Shown one piece after another: positions 22,488-33,491 of a DNA stretch of 64,000 bases. The notes beneath the pieces are model-generated. The model was not told the origin of the DNA. It did not search any database and worked only from the letters and a program-made list of their open reading frames with translations. The DNA comes from Rhododendron vialii (taxonomy: Eukaryota > Streptophyta > Magnoliopsida > Ericales > Ericaceae): the NCBI RefSeq assembly GCF_030253575.1, contig NC_080569.1, forward strand, positions 6,738,001 to 6,802,000, in the 5' to 3' direction. How positions within the stretch are numbered: the first letter of the stretch is position 1; every line of letters begins with the position of its first letter. Both the position numbers and the translations under genes were made by a program.

Positions 22488-24126
22488 GCTGTTTTAATTT
22501 TTTTTAAAAGGTTTTATTCAACAATGTTCACTATTTGATGTGTACTGGTACTGTTGCAATAGGAAACGTGGGATTGCTTCTTCATTTCAGTAGTTTGATA
22601 AATTATAAGTTTGAACTAGCTTGTGCACGTACGTACCTTATCTAATTTCACAATCTTGAAGGTAACAAACGATATATAAAACTCTAGTGGATCCAAAAGT
22701 AACGGTGAAAGTCGAAAGGCAACCTCGGGAGTAAGTCCCTTATTAATTTGTTGCTATACTCTCACTAACCAACCTTGGAATTGACGATCTAGGTATCTCT
22801 TTCTCATTTATGACTGAGAAAGGAACTTAATAATGGATTGGTAATGGTGGTAGCTAGGAGATGTGTACTTGGACATCAGTTTGCGTTCACCTCGACCGAT
22901 TCTAGAATTCTAAAAATAACGACCGGATATAACTTCCAGTGACCTCAAACTTCGAGAAATCCATACAGTACGTCCAGGTAGTTTATTCTAAAGAACCCCA
23001 AACAAGTATTCTAATTAAGCACTAGTAGTACCATAGAGTTTGTGCCGTACGTATATATGATCAAATTTTTAATTTGTCAAAATGCCAGCAAGGTTTCCTT
23101 TGCGTGTGGATCATATATATATAGTACAATATATTAGCAGGATTTTAATATGCATGAATGAAATAATAATGGGTAACTCCACAGTTGTAAACACTATATC
23201 CAACAGAACAGACTATAGAATGGTATTGGAATTCTATTGGCTTTACGTCGTGGTTGCTTGTACTAGTCGCATATATATAACTTTGTCTGATATTATTATT
23301 CAATATTAGACCACCAATCCCAAAATTTTACACTAAACAAGTGCTCAAGGAGACTTTTTGGACATTGCTTCTTCTCCCCCAACCAACCTCCCTCCAAAGA
23401 CCCTCAATTTTCCGCTCTTTAATTAACACATGAGGTTTTTGACATCGCTGATCAGGATAGCTAGAGCATTTTCAATACACGTACTCTCTGAAAACGACTC
23501 TTAAGATGGACGGACAAATAACTACAAGTGTTGATTTAATTTTAATTTGTGTGTCAAGAAATTGCTAACTTAACTTAGAAGTATAAGGTGTGGTCCGGTG
23601 GAATAGGTAAATTATGGTTATCAAAAAGTAAAATAAAAAAGAATAGCGAGATTTTTATTATTATATAATATGTAAGAGAGTATAAACATGGAGTCTCTCT
23701 CTTGCACTTTCTCTCTCACACGGTCACACCCTCAGCTCCCATGTGGATTGCAAGAGCTTACTTAGGGAGCCCATTGGAGATGATATATACGAACTCCTAT
23801 TAGCTTTAGAATATGTAAAGCCTGAGACAGACTTTGAACAAGCTAGCTCGATTGAGAAGTAATCTGTCATGGTCCAATAGCATGAAAATGATGGATTCCT
23901 TATTTGAATTGACACCCTTAAAAAAAAAAAAAATTATAAAAAGAAGATTGTTACCAAACTAGCTCCAACAATCATTTGTAGAATCAGCTTGGAAGGTTAC
24001 TGACGACTTTGACTTATTAATCGCACGCACAAAATAAAAATAATCCTTGCTTAATTAATTTGCACCAACAACGTAACTCGGTATAGCTCAATTGTACTGT
24101 TCATATTATAGGGCTTAACTAGTTCC
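22488..24126. other. Intergenic, no gene seen
   Basis: About 1.6 kb of AT-rich sequence with no supported exon or element boundary. Confidence 0.45.
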
Positions 24127-24592
24127 AATGTGTGGTAAGACTAGACGAGACGAGACAAGATTAGAAATGAAACGGATCGAGACGAGACAAGATTAGAAAT
24201 GAAACGGATCGTGAGATGGTAGATGCAGCACCTATAGAGAAGAAGTTGAGGGAAAATAGGCTAAGGTGGTTTGGGCATGTCTACCGTAAACCAGGAAATG
24301 CAATAGTTAAGAGAGCGGATATGATAGCTTTTAGTAGTAATACTACGGGGAGGGGTAGACCTAAATTGACATTAGATGCTGTGGTACGCAAAAATATGAG
24401 TATAATGAGTTTGTGTGAACAAGTGGCCCTTGACAGAGCTCAATGGAGGAAAATGATTCATGTAGCCGATCCTAAGTGGTTGGGACATAAGACTCGGTTT
24501 GGTTTGATTTGGTTATCTTGATTTCGAAATAGATAGAGCAGCTAACTGCTGGTGGAGTCAATCCGTAACTCAAAAAATAAATAAATAAATAA
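24127..24592 (+). mobile_element. 5'-truncated LINE, reverse-transcriptase C-terminal tail
   Basis: Translation gives MCGKTRRDETRLE, then after a small duplication MVDAAPIEKKLRENRLRWFGH, GRGRPKLTLDAVVRK and ALDRAQWRKMIHVADPKW. This is the characteristic end of plant LINE-type reverse-transcriptase ORFs. It is followed by a short 3' UTR and an AAAT-repeat tail at 24570-24592, as expected of a LINE 3' end. Everything upstream of the tail is missing, so it is a dead-on-arrival insertion. A 32-bp tandem duplication (24149-24180 and 24181-24212) breaks the protein near its start. Confidence 0.88.
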
Positions 24593-24641
24593 AATCTTAG
24601 CGAACGACGGATTTGACTATTATTGGGCAGAATTCCTTTAA

Positions 24642-24784
24642 CAATCATTCTACCATCACACCCAATCACACACCCACACTCTCAATAAAGGTGGAGCCCG
24701 CACACACTACACACCCAGTATGTGTGGGACCCACCCTTAATGTGAGTGTGGGTGTGTATTTGGATGTGGTATTAGAATTATTGT
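24642..24784. mobile_element. Small inverted-repeat element
   Basis: CAATCATTCTACCATCACACC at the left is mirrored by GGATGTGGTATTAGAATTATTG at the right, with CACACCCACACTC against GAGTGTGGGTGTG further in. The 143-bp unit folds into one long hairpin. It starts about 50 bp after the LINE tail. Confidence 0.65.
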
Positions 24785-26244
24785 TCTTTTAAACATTAAC
24801 ATTCTCGATCTTAATAGTATATGTTTTTTGGCTGTCAAATTATGAACATCAAAATATGTCGGTAGACCATGTCTAGAGATTTTCGCGTCTTAAGATTTTC
24901 AAGGAATCCAACTGTTAAGAATGCATGAGAATAAACATATGGTGGGTACAAATTCAAAATTTGGGGTGTCTTTGAAATCTTCCTTGCCACAACAAATTTC
25001 TTTTGTCATGCACCTTGAGTATAGTCCACTATAGTGCAATGATCGAGATGAAATTTATGCTGTTTCGATATACTTGCATAATTTACTTGCATAATTTGAG
25101 CTTTATAAAATTGTTGTCCCGTGGTGGTCTTCTCTTCTTCCCCATTTTTCCATCCCTTTTTGTTCTGGCGCCGTTGCATATTCTTTGTTCGTGCTGTGAG
25201 CAGCGACAGATCTTAGAATTGTATGACGATTTTCTTTAATAAGGGTCGACTACCCGTCAAGTGTCCCACACAAAGGATCCAATCCGTTCATTGTTTGTGA
25301 AATAATTTTTTGAGTTGGCTTTCAAAATATCAGTTCAATCGAAATAACTCTAATTAAGTGTCATTGGCATTTGAGATCCTGGATTCTTAATGTAAAATTG
25401 AAAGATGAGATTAAGGACAACTTGAAAAATTGTTGTAAAATTAATGAACAGCTGGGATCATTTGTGTGATGCCAATTCTGTGCAAGAGAGATCTGTACCC
25501 GTAGAACGGTTCAAAGTTAGAATCCTAGATATATCCCTCCCTCACTATGAGGCCTCACGGATTGCAAAGCAAACGAGGTAGATTTCATCAATTTGACCCA
25601 GTTTGGAAATGGTGTGAAACAGATCTACTACCGTTCCCTTGGCCCGAGCCAAATTCGGGGTCCTTCAATATCTAACCCACAAAGTCCCCGAGTTATTCGC
25701 ATGGTTTGTCAAAGAGCCCAACAGAAGTGAACGGATACATGAGAGCTCCTTGAGGGGGCACAGTATAATGTTGTGCTTGATGTGATGGAGATTTGAGCTA
25801 CAAGTGAAATACTACAAGAACTTAAACGAGAAAAGGATATCATTGTTCCAATTGCATCGAAGAGCAGGCTAACAGTTTTCTATCCATGCATGAGCTCGAC
25901 GAGCTCTACGCGGTGAATGTCTCCGATCGTCGGACCGATGCCGGAAAAGTCTCGCCGGAGGCCGTGCAGCACGCTGTGCAGCATGAAGCTGCACAGCACA
26001 CACTCCCTGTCCTACGTTACGGAGACTTTAAGATGCAAGCCAACCCACACGGGTAGCCCAGCAGATACAAGGGAGAACTTTGAAACAAACCATAAATTTA
26101 AACGTCTAAAGTTTGACAATGTGTTCCGTTACTTGCCGTGTGTTAGTGGTCGTAGGAGTTCCAGGTTTATTTCGACGAACAAATTTACATTGTTAAAACC
26201 GTTAACAGAATAAGGTAAACCTAAGTTGCAGCCTTTCGGACAAA

Positions 26245-26314
26245 GTCAAAATTGTACTAGTATTTTCTTCAACCAACTAGTCAAAATTGTACTAGTATTT
26301 TCTTCAACCAACTA
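26245..26314. repeat. Perfect 35-bp tandem duplication
   Basis: Two identical, adjacent 35-bp copies beginning GTCAAAATTGTACTAGTATT. Identity suggests a recent duplication. Confidence 0.92.
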
Positions 26315-26363
26315 ATAATTTTGACAAGCCTTTTTTTCTCACCAAGGTGTTACGCAGTAATAG

Positions 26364-26536
26364 CACTGTGAAACTTAGAATGAGTCATACTTTTTTTTTT
26401 TTTGCTCGGCTAGAATGAGTCATACTTGGATGTGTCAAGGGCAGATGTGTTAAAGCAAGATCCAAACACTGTGAAACTTAGAATGAGTCATACTTGGGTG
26501 TGTCAAGGGCAGATGTGTTAAAGCAAGATCCAAACG
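26364..26536. repeat. Direct repeat of about 70-100 bp
   Basis: The segment CACTGTGAAACTTAGAATG through GCAAGATCCAAAC occurs twice. The first copy is interrupted by a T-run plus a second GAATGAGTCATACTT, so it looks like a duplication followed by an insertion. Confidence 0.85.
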
Positions 26537-26763
26537 TATATTAACATTTTCCCTTGCAAACAGGAAAGAATTCAAGCATGTAGAACAATTCGTACTCCAA
26601 ATTGAGTTTCCCCCATTACAGCAAACAATCCGAAGCTAATCAGAGAAGAAAGCTGCAAATCAAAACCCTTTTCTTTGGCAACAGCAAAACTTTGGAATTG
26701 AGTCCAATATTCGGTTGTCGTCTAGATTTTAACCCATGGATTAGGAAACATACCATCCAATCG

Positions 26764-27485
26764 TTACTTGTCAAACTCCCAGATGACACCACCATCCTCT
26801 GCATTGAAAAACCATAGTTAGAGAAAATGCCTATCGACAACTCAGAAGTCTGCAACTACAGAACATGGCAGTATGAAGATTCCTGATCAAACAAAAAATA
26901 ATCTTGACTAGCTTGCACACGAACTTGAGGTCCCTACATTCTCCCTTTTGTGATCACCACAAGTGAACGGATAGCATAAGAAACCGTAAATAGATAACAT
27001 GCCCCTATTGATGCCATCTAACTTCCACAGATGTGTTACTACCATCAGACACCAGACTGCCAAGCATTGTAATGGCCAACCAACATTTACTCAGTTCTCT
27101 AGAGTTGAATTTGACTTGGCTATTTAATTCAGATGGGTATCTTGTGATTATAGGACAACAGATGTCTAGGGGTCGAATCAAAATATTAAACCACTAATTA
27201 TGTGTGGGAATGGATGGGTAATGGTATACCTTTGACCTTCTTCTTTATCCAGACCTCCAACAGCATCCCAGCACCAATTCCACCAGCAATCCATGCCCCG
27301 TAAAAGGCAATGGCAGAGGGTATTGATCTCCGAGGAAGAAAATAGCAATCAGGAATTTGCCTAATCTTTCGTGGCAGCCGTTTCTTTATCACTGGCCCAG
27401 TGCTGGGCTCATTCTGCACATCAAAACTACGCATATTTTTCCAGTCCATTGCTTTAAATGGATCTTTAGGCTCTTCAGTAGCCAT
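26764..27485 (-). CDS. Small conserved single-membrane-pass protein, candidate complex I subunit
   Basis: Exons 27230-27485 and 26764-26798 (35 nt) on the minus strand encode 96 aa; the 431-bp intron is GT-AG. Reading through the first donor would give a spurious C-terminus (GIPLPIHSHT), whereas splicing gives KKVKEDGGVIWEFDK, which I recall as the conserved end of this plant family. The N-terminal half is charged (MATEEPKDPFKAMDW, PVIKKRLPRKIRQIP). One membrane helix spans about 56-80 (SAIAFYGAWIAGGIGAGMLL). Arabidopsis relatives, from memory, are annotated as ESSS/NDUFB11-like subunits of mitochondrial NADH dehydrogenase; this identity is a recollection, not shown here. No cleavable presequence is obvious. 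A leader intron is possible, with a GTAATTTCG-type donor near 28437. Confidence 0.8.
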
Positions 27486-29211
27486 GAGAGAAAACTAGAT
27501 CCTTCAAAGACTTAATTCTGCAATGGAGTAACAGATGGAAGAATCATCATATGTATGAGAAGAAGAGCCAAAAAGAATGATAGTGATGATCAAACCTCAA
27601 ACTTGAGACACTGAAATGCACGTCCGCACGCTAAAACACAGATAGACAAACAAAAATACAAGAGATTTAAGTAACACATTTAGCTTTTGAGGAGAGATTC
27701 ATTGGCATAAGAAACCATACGCAAAATGCACTTAGGCTGCTTGTGAGCATTCAGTTCATACTACTAGGTCCCGAATAAACTCCAAAGGAAAGTACTCTAC
27801 ATATGATAATGACAGCAGCTGGAATATAAGAAATCTCAACACAGTGTCTCTCGTGTGATTGCAAACGAAATCTCCATACCCAATGTCTTTAAAAACATGT
27901 TTAAGTATTAGGAGTGAGCAGAAGACCATAACGTCTACCAATTTTTTGAATAATGGAAGCTGGAAAGCCTAGAATGGAGAATGGCCAAGTGAATTGATAC
28001 AATGTGTTTGTATTACTGACTCTCCTTTACCATAGATAGAAATCACAACTAAACGTTCATAATCAGTCAGAGTTATAAATATCAATACCAGTTAAGTATC
28101 CGAAAGCAACTCAAATCTGAAGGGGTAATGACTACCCCAGAAACAGATAGGCGAACACATGGAGTGCAACCTTAGAACAAAAGGGGATTTCACACCATGA
28201 GTGAGTGATTACCATGACCGAATTAATTACGAGATAAATTGAACTTCATAATCAAATCAATGGTTGATAAGAGGACGTCAGATTCCTCTCTTCCTCAAAT
28301 TATCAAAACAAATTTTAAGCCTTAAATTAAAAGCGAGTTACGCTTTCCTCTATGTTTCTGTCATTTCTCTCAACAACAAAAAGAGGGGAATAGAATTGCT
28401 GGTAAATGGAAAAGAATGGGAAGAATCGAAATTACCAGACGGCCTCGATCGACGTAGTAGGTGTTGATTGGATACTCAATTAATCAATCTGCTACTAAGA
28501 GTAGTATTTCACCATCTGAACATCAATGGGATACTCTATACTCGAACCCTAGAACATAACGAGTTGGGCCCGTTTGGGTTTCTTTTGTTTTTAAAATTCG
28601 GATGTCCGGCTAGTTTACGTGCATCACCTTCGTTAGTTTTCAGCTAGTTTATGTGCACTTCCATAAGTTTTGGAGAATAATTTCAACATTCACGGGTTTC
28701 AAAAAAATAATCATTATCATATTTCTCTTTTCAATTATTATCCTATTTCTCCAATTATTACTTTCATTTCTTTATTTATTTATTACTCCTCTCTTCAATC
28801 ATTATCTTATTTCTCTCTTCACCCACTACCCAAAGATGAAAACCAAACATAGATGCCGCCTCTTTGCGTACGTCAATCCTTCCTCAGACCCCGCAATGGC
28901 GGGAGCCTCGTCCAATGAATTTGCCCTTTTACTATCGGAAAGCCAATTAAAGCTCCGTATAATCTAACTCCGTAGAAATTGGAGTAATATAGTTAGATTA
29001 ATTGGATTAGCATGTTAAAAGATGAGTTAATATTGTTAGATTACGTGCAACCATTACCGAGGAGGCGAAAATCTCTTCGCCATTAGTCTCAAATCTTGAC
29101 ACCAAGCCAACCCTTTGGGTTCTGTTTGGGTCTTCGATGAATTGAGCTTTATGAATTTTGTATTTTATTATGTCAATTTTATGTCTCTCTATTTGGGTTC
29201 CAGATTGGGAA
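27486..29211. other. Upstream flank of the small membrane-protein gene
   Basis: Probably contains its 5' UTR, perhaps with a first leader exon near 28440-28560. No other coding sequence is supported. The 28690-28830 part is TC-rich. Confidence 0.45.
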
Positions 29212-29398
29212 GACTCGGGGCTCTGCTGCCCAGTGAGGACAGTAGCTCCTACCCACACCCTCGAAACGAGGTAGTTTTGGGAGAAAAACTTCTAGGTCCT
29301 CTTTTCATCAAAACGACGCAGTTTTAAGGCAAAACTGCTGGTCCTCCCACACCTCAAAATGATCCTGTTTTGAGGCAGAAGTGCTGGGTTTTTTTTTC

Positions 29399-29789
29399 CA
29401 GTAATGCTACACACACAGCATTTATGCACAGATTTTGTGCACAGATTTGTTGTGGGGCCCATTACGGGTCCCACACAAATAATCCGAGCCGTTCATTAAA
29501 TGTAAAACATTTTTTCAAGGGCCTCCACAAAAAATCAGCTCAATCCGATACCTATAAGTGCTTGATTTAATCATCTAACTTTTCATTATTCTGAAATTTG
29601 AATGAAAAGTTAACTGATTGAATCGAGCATCTGTAAGTATCGGATTGAGCTGATTTTTCATGGAGGCCCTTGAAAAAATGTTTTACATTTAATGAACGGC
29701 TCGGATTATTTGTGTGGGACCCGTAGTGGGCCCCATAACAAATCTGTGCACAAAATTTGTGCATAAATGCTGTGTGTGTAGCATTACTG
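29399..29789. mobile_element. MITE family A, best copy
   Basis: A 391-bp near-perfect foldback bounded by CAGTAATGCTACACACACAGC and its complement. Arms match over nearly their full length, so this copy is young. Both flanks are T-runs, so the target duplication is ambiguous. It lies inside the larger foldback element at 29212-30756. Confidence 0.88.
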
Positions 29790-30350
29790 TTTTTTTTTTT
29801 TCCCTGGGATCTGATAAACTGAAACCAGTAATAGTAATGGTTTTTCTCCACATTGACATATAAGTAATGGTTTTTCCCCTCCCCTTAACCATGGCATTTG
29901 AAACATTGAAGAAAAAGAATTGAGACCAGAAAATCACTGATTTGGCATTTGGGAAAGTCATGACAACCACAAGAACCCAGCTACAAAACACAAGCTATAA
30001 ACAAAAAGAAAATGTAGGATGAACTCAAACCTTAAGAAACTTGGTTGAAGAACCAAATGAACAATACACAGACTCGAAGAACAATAGACCAAAAAGGAGG
30101 AACCCATTGGCAGGATGACATATACCATAGAAAAAAACAGAGTGGAAGAACAAGGTGGGATGACATACCATAGTGCTTGTTTCCGCGGCTTGCGGTGGTT
30201 GAGCGGTGGTGGATCGATCAGAAGTAGAAGGATTTGACGATGGGGAAGCAACCACAGTTGATGAGGGAGAAGGAGGAACTAGAGTCGACGAGAGAGAAGG
30301 GGGAACCCATTGGCATTTTGGCCGGAGAAGCAGATGATTAGAGGGATTAA

Positions 30351-30559
30351 GCTCTGTTTGGAACTTAGAAAGGAAAGGAAAAGAAAAGAAAATTAAAAAA
30401 ATTTCCCTTTCATTGTTTGGTTAGAAAAGAAAGAGAGAAGAAAATAAAAGTTTTTAATTCGGTGAGTAGTAAATTTTCCCTCATATTTTCCTCTCATTTT
30501 TCTCTTCTTTTTTTTTTTTCCTTTCCTTTCTTTTCTTTTCTCTATGTTCCAAACAGAGC
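30351..30559. mobile_element. Short inverted-repeat unit, GCTCTGTTTGGAAC ends
   Basis: GCTCTGTTTGGAAC at the left and GTTCCAAACAGAGC at the right enclose complementary AAAGGAAAGGAAAAG and CTTTTCTTTTC tracts, forming a 209-bp hairpin. Confidence 0.7.
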
Positions 30560-30756
30560 CGGGGGAACCTGTTTTTACGGCTTTTGGCTTTAACAATCGA
30601 AACTACGTCGTCTCAGTTTTAGAAAAGGGAAAAACGTGTGCCAAACGGAGCCCTTACCAAATGAGAAGAAGACCAGTACTTTTCCCCTCAAAACTGCATC
30701 GTTTTGAGGTTGTGGGTAGGGGTTGCTGTCCCCACTACGCAGCAGAGCCCCGAGTC

Positions 30757-31317
30757 CGCCTTATATACCCACAGAAGAAAAAGTTATCGTTTTTTCACTT
30801 CCCTTCCCTTTTTTGTCTTTAGCAATCATTGGGGATTAGATCCATATTAGTACTATTTGCCTTTTTATTTCTCTATATAAACAGGATGATCAAACAATTA
30901 AAAAAAACAAAAAATGGTTCAATTAAAAATTAAAAAAAGCACAAAATCTATTGTTAGACACTCCAAACAAAACCTCGGGAGTGTTTCTTTTATTCCCAAA
31001 AAAATACAAAATATATTCAGTTAAGAAATGAAAGAGATTTGTGTCCCCACTTGTTTATTACTAAAAATCGAACAATAATGCAAACAACTCACTCCTAAAC
31101 AATGTTTAATCGAACAATAATGCAAACAACTCTCAAAAATCTAACCAGTATTTTGCCATGATTAACTGTTTGACTAAATAGTTCTAACACCACTAGTTTA
31201 ATAAGTGGGTCTATCCTAATCTATTGCTGGACATCATCATGAAAAAGATATGATCCACGAAATTTTATTGTGGGACCTTCTTCCCATTCTCTTGCGAACT
31301 GAACCAGTATGTTGATT
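30757..31317. other. Intergenic, nothing recognised
   Basis: AT-rich, with a short direct repeat (AATCGAACAATAATGCAAACAA at about 31065 and 31111). No gene. Confidence 0.45.
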
Positions 31318-31618
31318 GACCAACCGGGACTAACTCAGTTGATCAGAATTCTTGCATATTACTAGAAGATCAGGAGTTTAAGTCTTTCCATCTGCATATG
31401 GGTGTTCTTTCCTTTATATTTCTTGGGGTTATTTCTCCCATTAATGAGGCTTATAGTTGAGTTGAGCTTTGTGATTCCTTTGATGGATTTATTTCAATTG
31501 TTGGGTTTGGTTATCCTTTGGACTCTCACACAATGGATATAGTGTCCCGTGATTTATATTTTGTACTTCATACATGATGTAATAATCTCTTCTACTGATT
31601 GCCAAAAAAAAAAAAAAC
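31318..31618 (+). mobile_element. Candidate tRNA-derived SINE
   Basis: Box-A-like GGACTAACTCAGTTGATC, box-B-like AGGAGTTTAAGTC about 40 bases on, a unique body of about 230 bp and a terminal A-run (31605-31618). This fits a complete SINE of about 300 bp. Confidence 0.65.
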
Positions 31619-31919
31619 CAATATGTTGATTAAGTATTCTCAAAGCCTTTCTAAGGTTTAAGATAGGGAAATGATATTGGCACTCCAAAAATTGATGCTG
31701 GAGCTCCAAAATCAATGTAATTTCAAAGCCATTTTCTTTTGTTTTTGGAGTGCCTGCATTAATTTTTGGAGTGCCAATATCATTTCCCTTAAGATATTCT
31801 ATGCCAATAATTAACTTCAAGTCCAACCATAGTCTCATGATTCTGTAAATGGTATGTGCTCCTATACTCAATTCTTGTACCACGCTTACACTTTCAATCA
31901 ATTCAAAAGGCCCTAATGT

Positions 31920-32158
31920 CCTGTTCCCGAACATTAAATAAGTACTTACTTTTTAAGAAAACAATTTCAAGCTAAAAAATGATAGGCTTATTGAAATCTA
32001 AAAATACGCAATATAGATCTTGTTTGAAAGATCTTATTGAGATCTTTAATACGGTGCAAAAAAAAAATTTTTGAAAAATTATTTTTCATTTACATTATTT
32101 TTGAATTTAAAAATGTGAAATAAATACTTATTTTTTAAGAAGGTATTCTGGAACGGGC
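31920..32158. mobile_element. MITE family C, copy 1
   Basis: A 239-bp inverted repeat with ends CTGTTCCCGAAC and TCTGGAACGGGC and internal CTTTTTAAGAAAAC / TTTTTTAAGAAGG arms. The same unit occurs in the opposite orientation at 36014-36250. Confidence 0.7.
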
Positions 32159-33491
32159 TTTAAAGGGCATCATCACTGCATTGAAAGTTGTACGAGTTTT
32201 GGGAAGCAATTACTCCATATGTTAAATTTTGGATTGTAGATTACAATTTTGGCAAATGATTTTGTCACTCTCCTATTTGTTAACATCACTCCCCTTCTTG
32301 TTTTTATTAGATGAATTTATTGGAACACCCTTGCACTTTATGATACCAAAAAAGTGCAAGGCTTTTTTAGTAAATTCACTTAATAAAAGGCAAGGACATT
32401 TCAGTAAATTCACATAATAAAAACAAGAAGGAGAGTGGTATTAACAAATAGGGGAGTGACAAAAATCAGCTGCCCGCAATTTTTTGAATTACAATGAGAA
32501 TTTGTAAAAGTGGTTGGATGATTTCTGTAGAATAGATGTAGTATAAACATTTTGTGAATGCAAGTATGATCAGAATTTCAAAAGGAAAAAAGAAAGGGGG
32601 GAAAAACTCCCCAGATGTGATTTTTGAATTTTGTTTTGTCTACTTCATTTTTCAGAATGCAAGTTTGACAAAAATATATTCTAAAACTAGCTCTCAAACA
32701 ACCAAAATGCAAAACCTTATCTGGCATTACTTGGGCGACCAAACACCCGCAGTACACTTTTGCAATTTCCTTTCAATTGGTTTGAGACACTGGAAGAGCT
32801 AAAGAAGAGTGTGGTGACTCATTCAGTCCAATACTTGAAAGCCCCAAGAGAAACCTTTCCATTCTTGGGCACTCGATACTTGGTCATAAAGAAAATCTCC
32901 AAGTAGCATGCTTATGAAACTAAAATCAGTAATATAGCACCTCATGTTGCCAGGCACAGTTGCAAAAAATAAACATAATTGAAATGTACTTGCTGCATTC
33001 CACACTAGGCTATTTATAAGAGTTCCGATCCATTTTTGAACTACTTGTACTACAAATCAAACTTTAACATCAAATTTGCGGTCCATTCGTATCAATACCT
33101 TCTGAGCAAGTTCCAAAATTGTGAACTGTTTTTGCAATGTGATAAATAGCTATAAAACCAGCACCAGAAAAACCTAGGATATACTACATTTAGTTAAAAC
33201 TAAAAATTTCCATAATGAAGCTAATGAGTTCATGCAAAAGAAGAAGAAAAAAACGCAAAATGTCAGAGATTGTCATACAAGATGAAGATTGTTCTTACAA
33301 CAAGAAAGCCCCAATTCGACAAAAATTCTTCTGTTTGGCTCCGGCCTAATATCTGCTTGCCCTATGTCCATCAGGTTCAGAAAGTCGATCCCGAAGATAT
33401 GTACAGGAGCGAATGATTCAAGCCAATCATAAATTGAGTGCAGAACACAACCGGGCTGAACCAATCTTAGTGACAAAGTATCCGGTAGATT
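32159..33491. other. 3' flank of the WRKY gene and intergenic
   Basis: No supported exon. The part next to 33491 is probably the WRKY 3' UTR. Confidence 0.45.

Larger units (their letters stand above)
24785..26763. other. Intergenic, mostly unrecognised
   Basis: No gene seen. A half-copy of MITE family A is suggested at about 25255-25380. A locally self-complementary GC patch (GTGCAGCACGCTGTGCAGC) lies near 25964-26000. Two tandem duplications are listed separately. Confidence 0.45.
29212..30756. mobile_element. Foldback-type element sharing termini with 1821-2631
   Basis: The left end (GACTCGGGGCTCTGCTGCC, then CTCCTACCCACACCCTCGAAACG) is mirrored by the right end (CGTTTTGAGGTTGTGGGTAGGG to GCAGCAGAGCCCCGAGTC). 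These roughly 80-bp inverted termini match those of the element at 1821-2631. The 1.5-kb interior has no transposase and hosts two nested inverted-repeat units, at 29399-29789 and 30351-30559. No clear target duplication. Confidence 0.65.

Noticed and set aside
31554-31934. 126-aa minus-strand ORF
   Set aside because: Spans the candidate SINE end and adjacent repeat; low-complexity start from the A-run, no domain.
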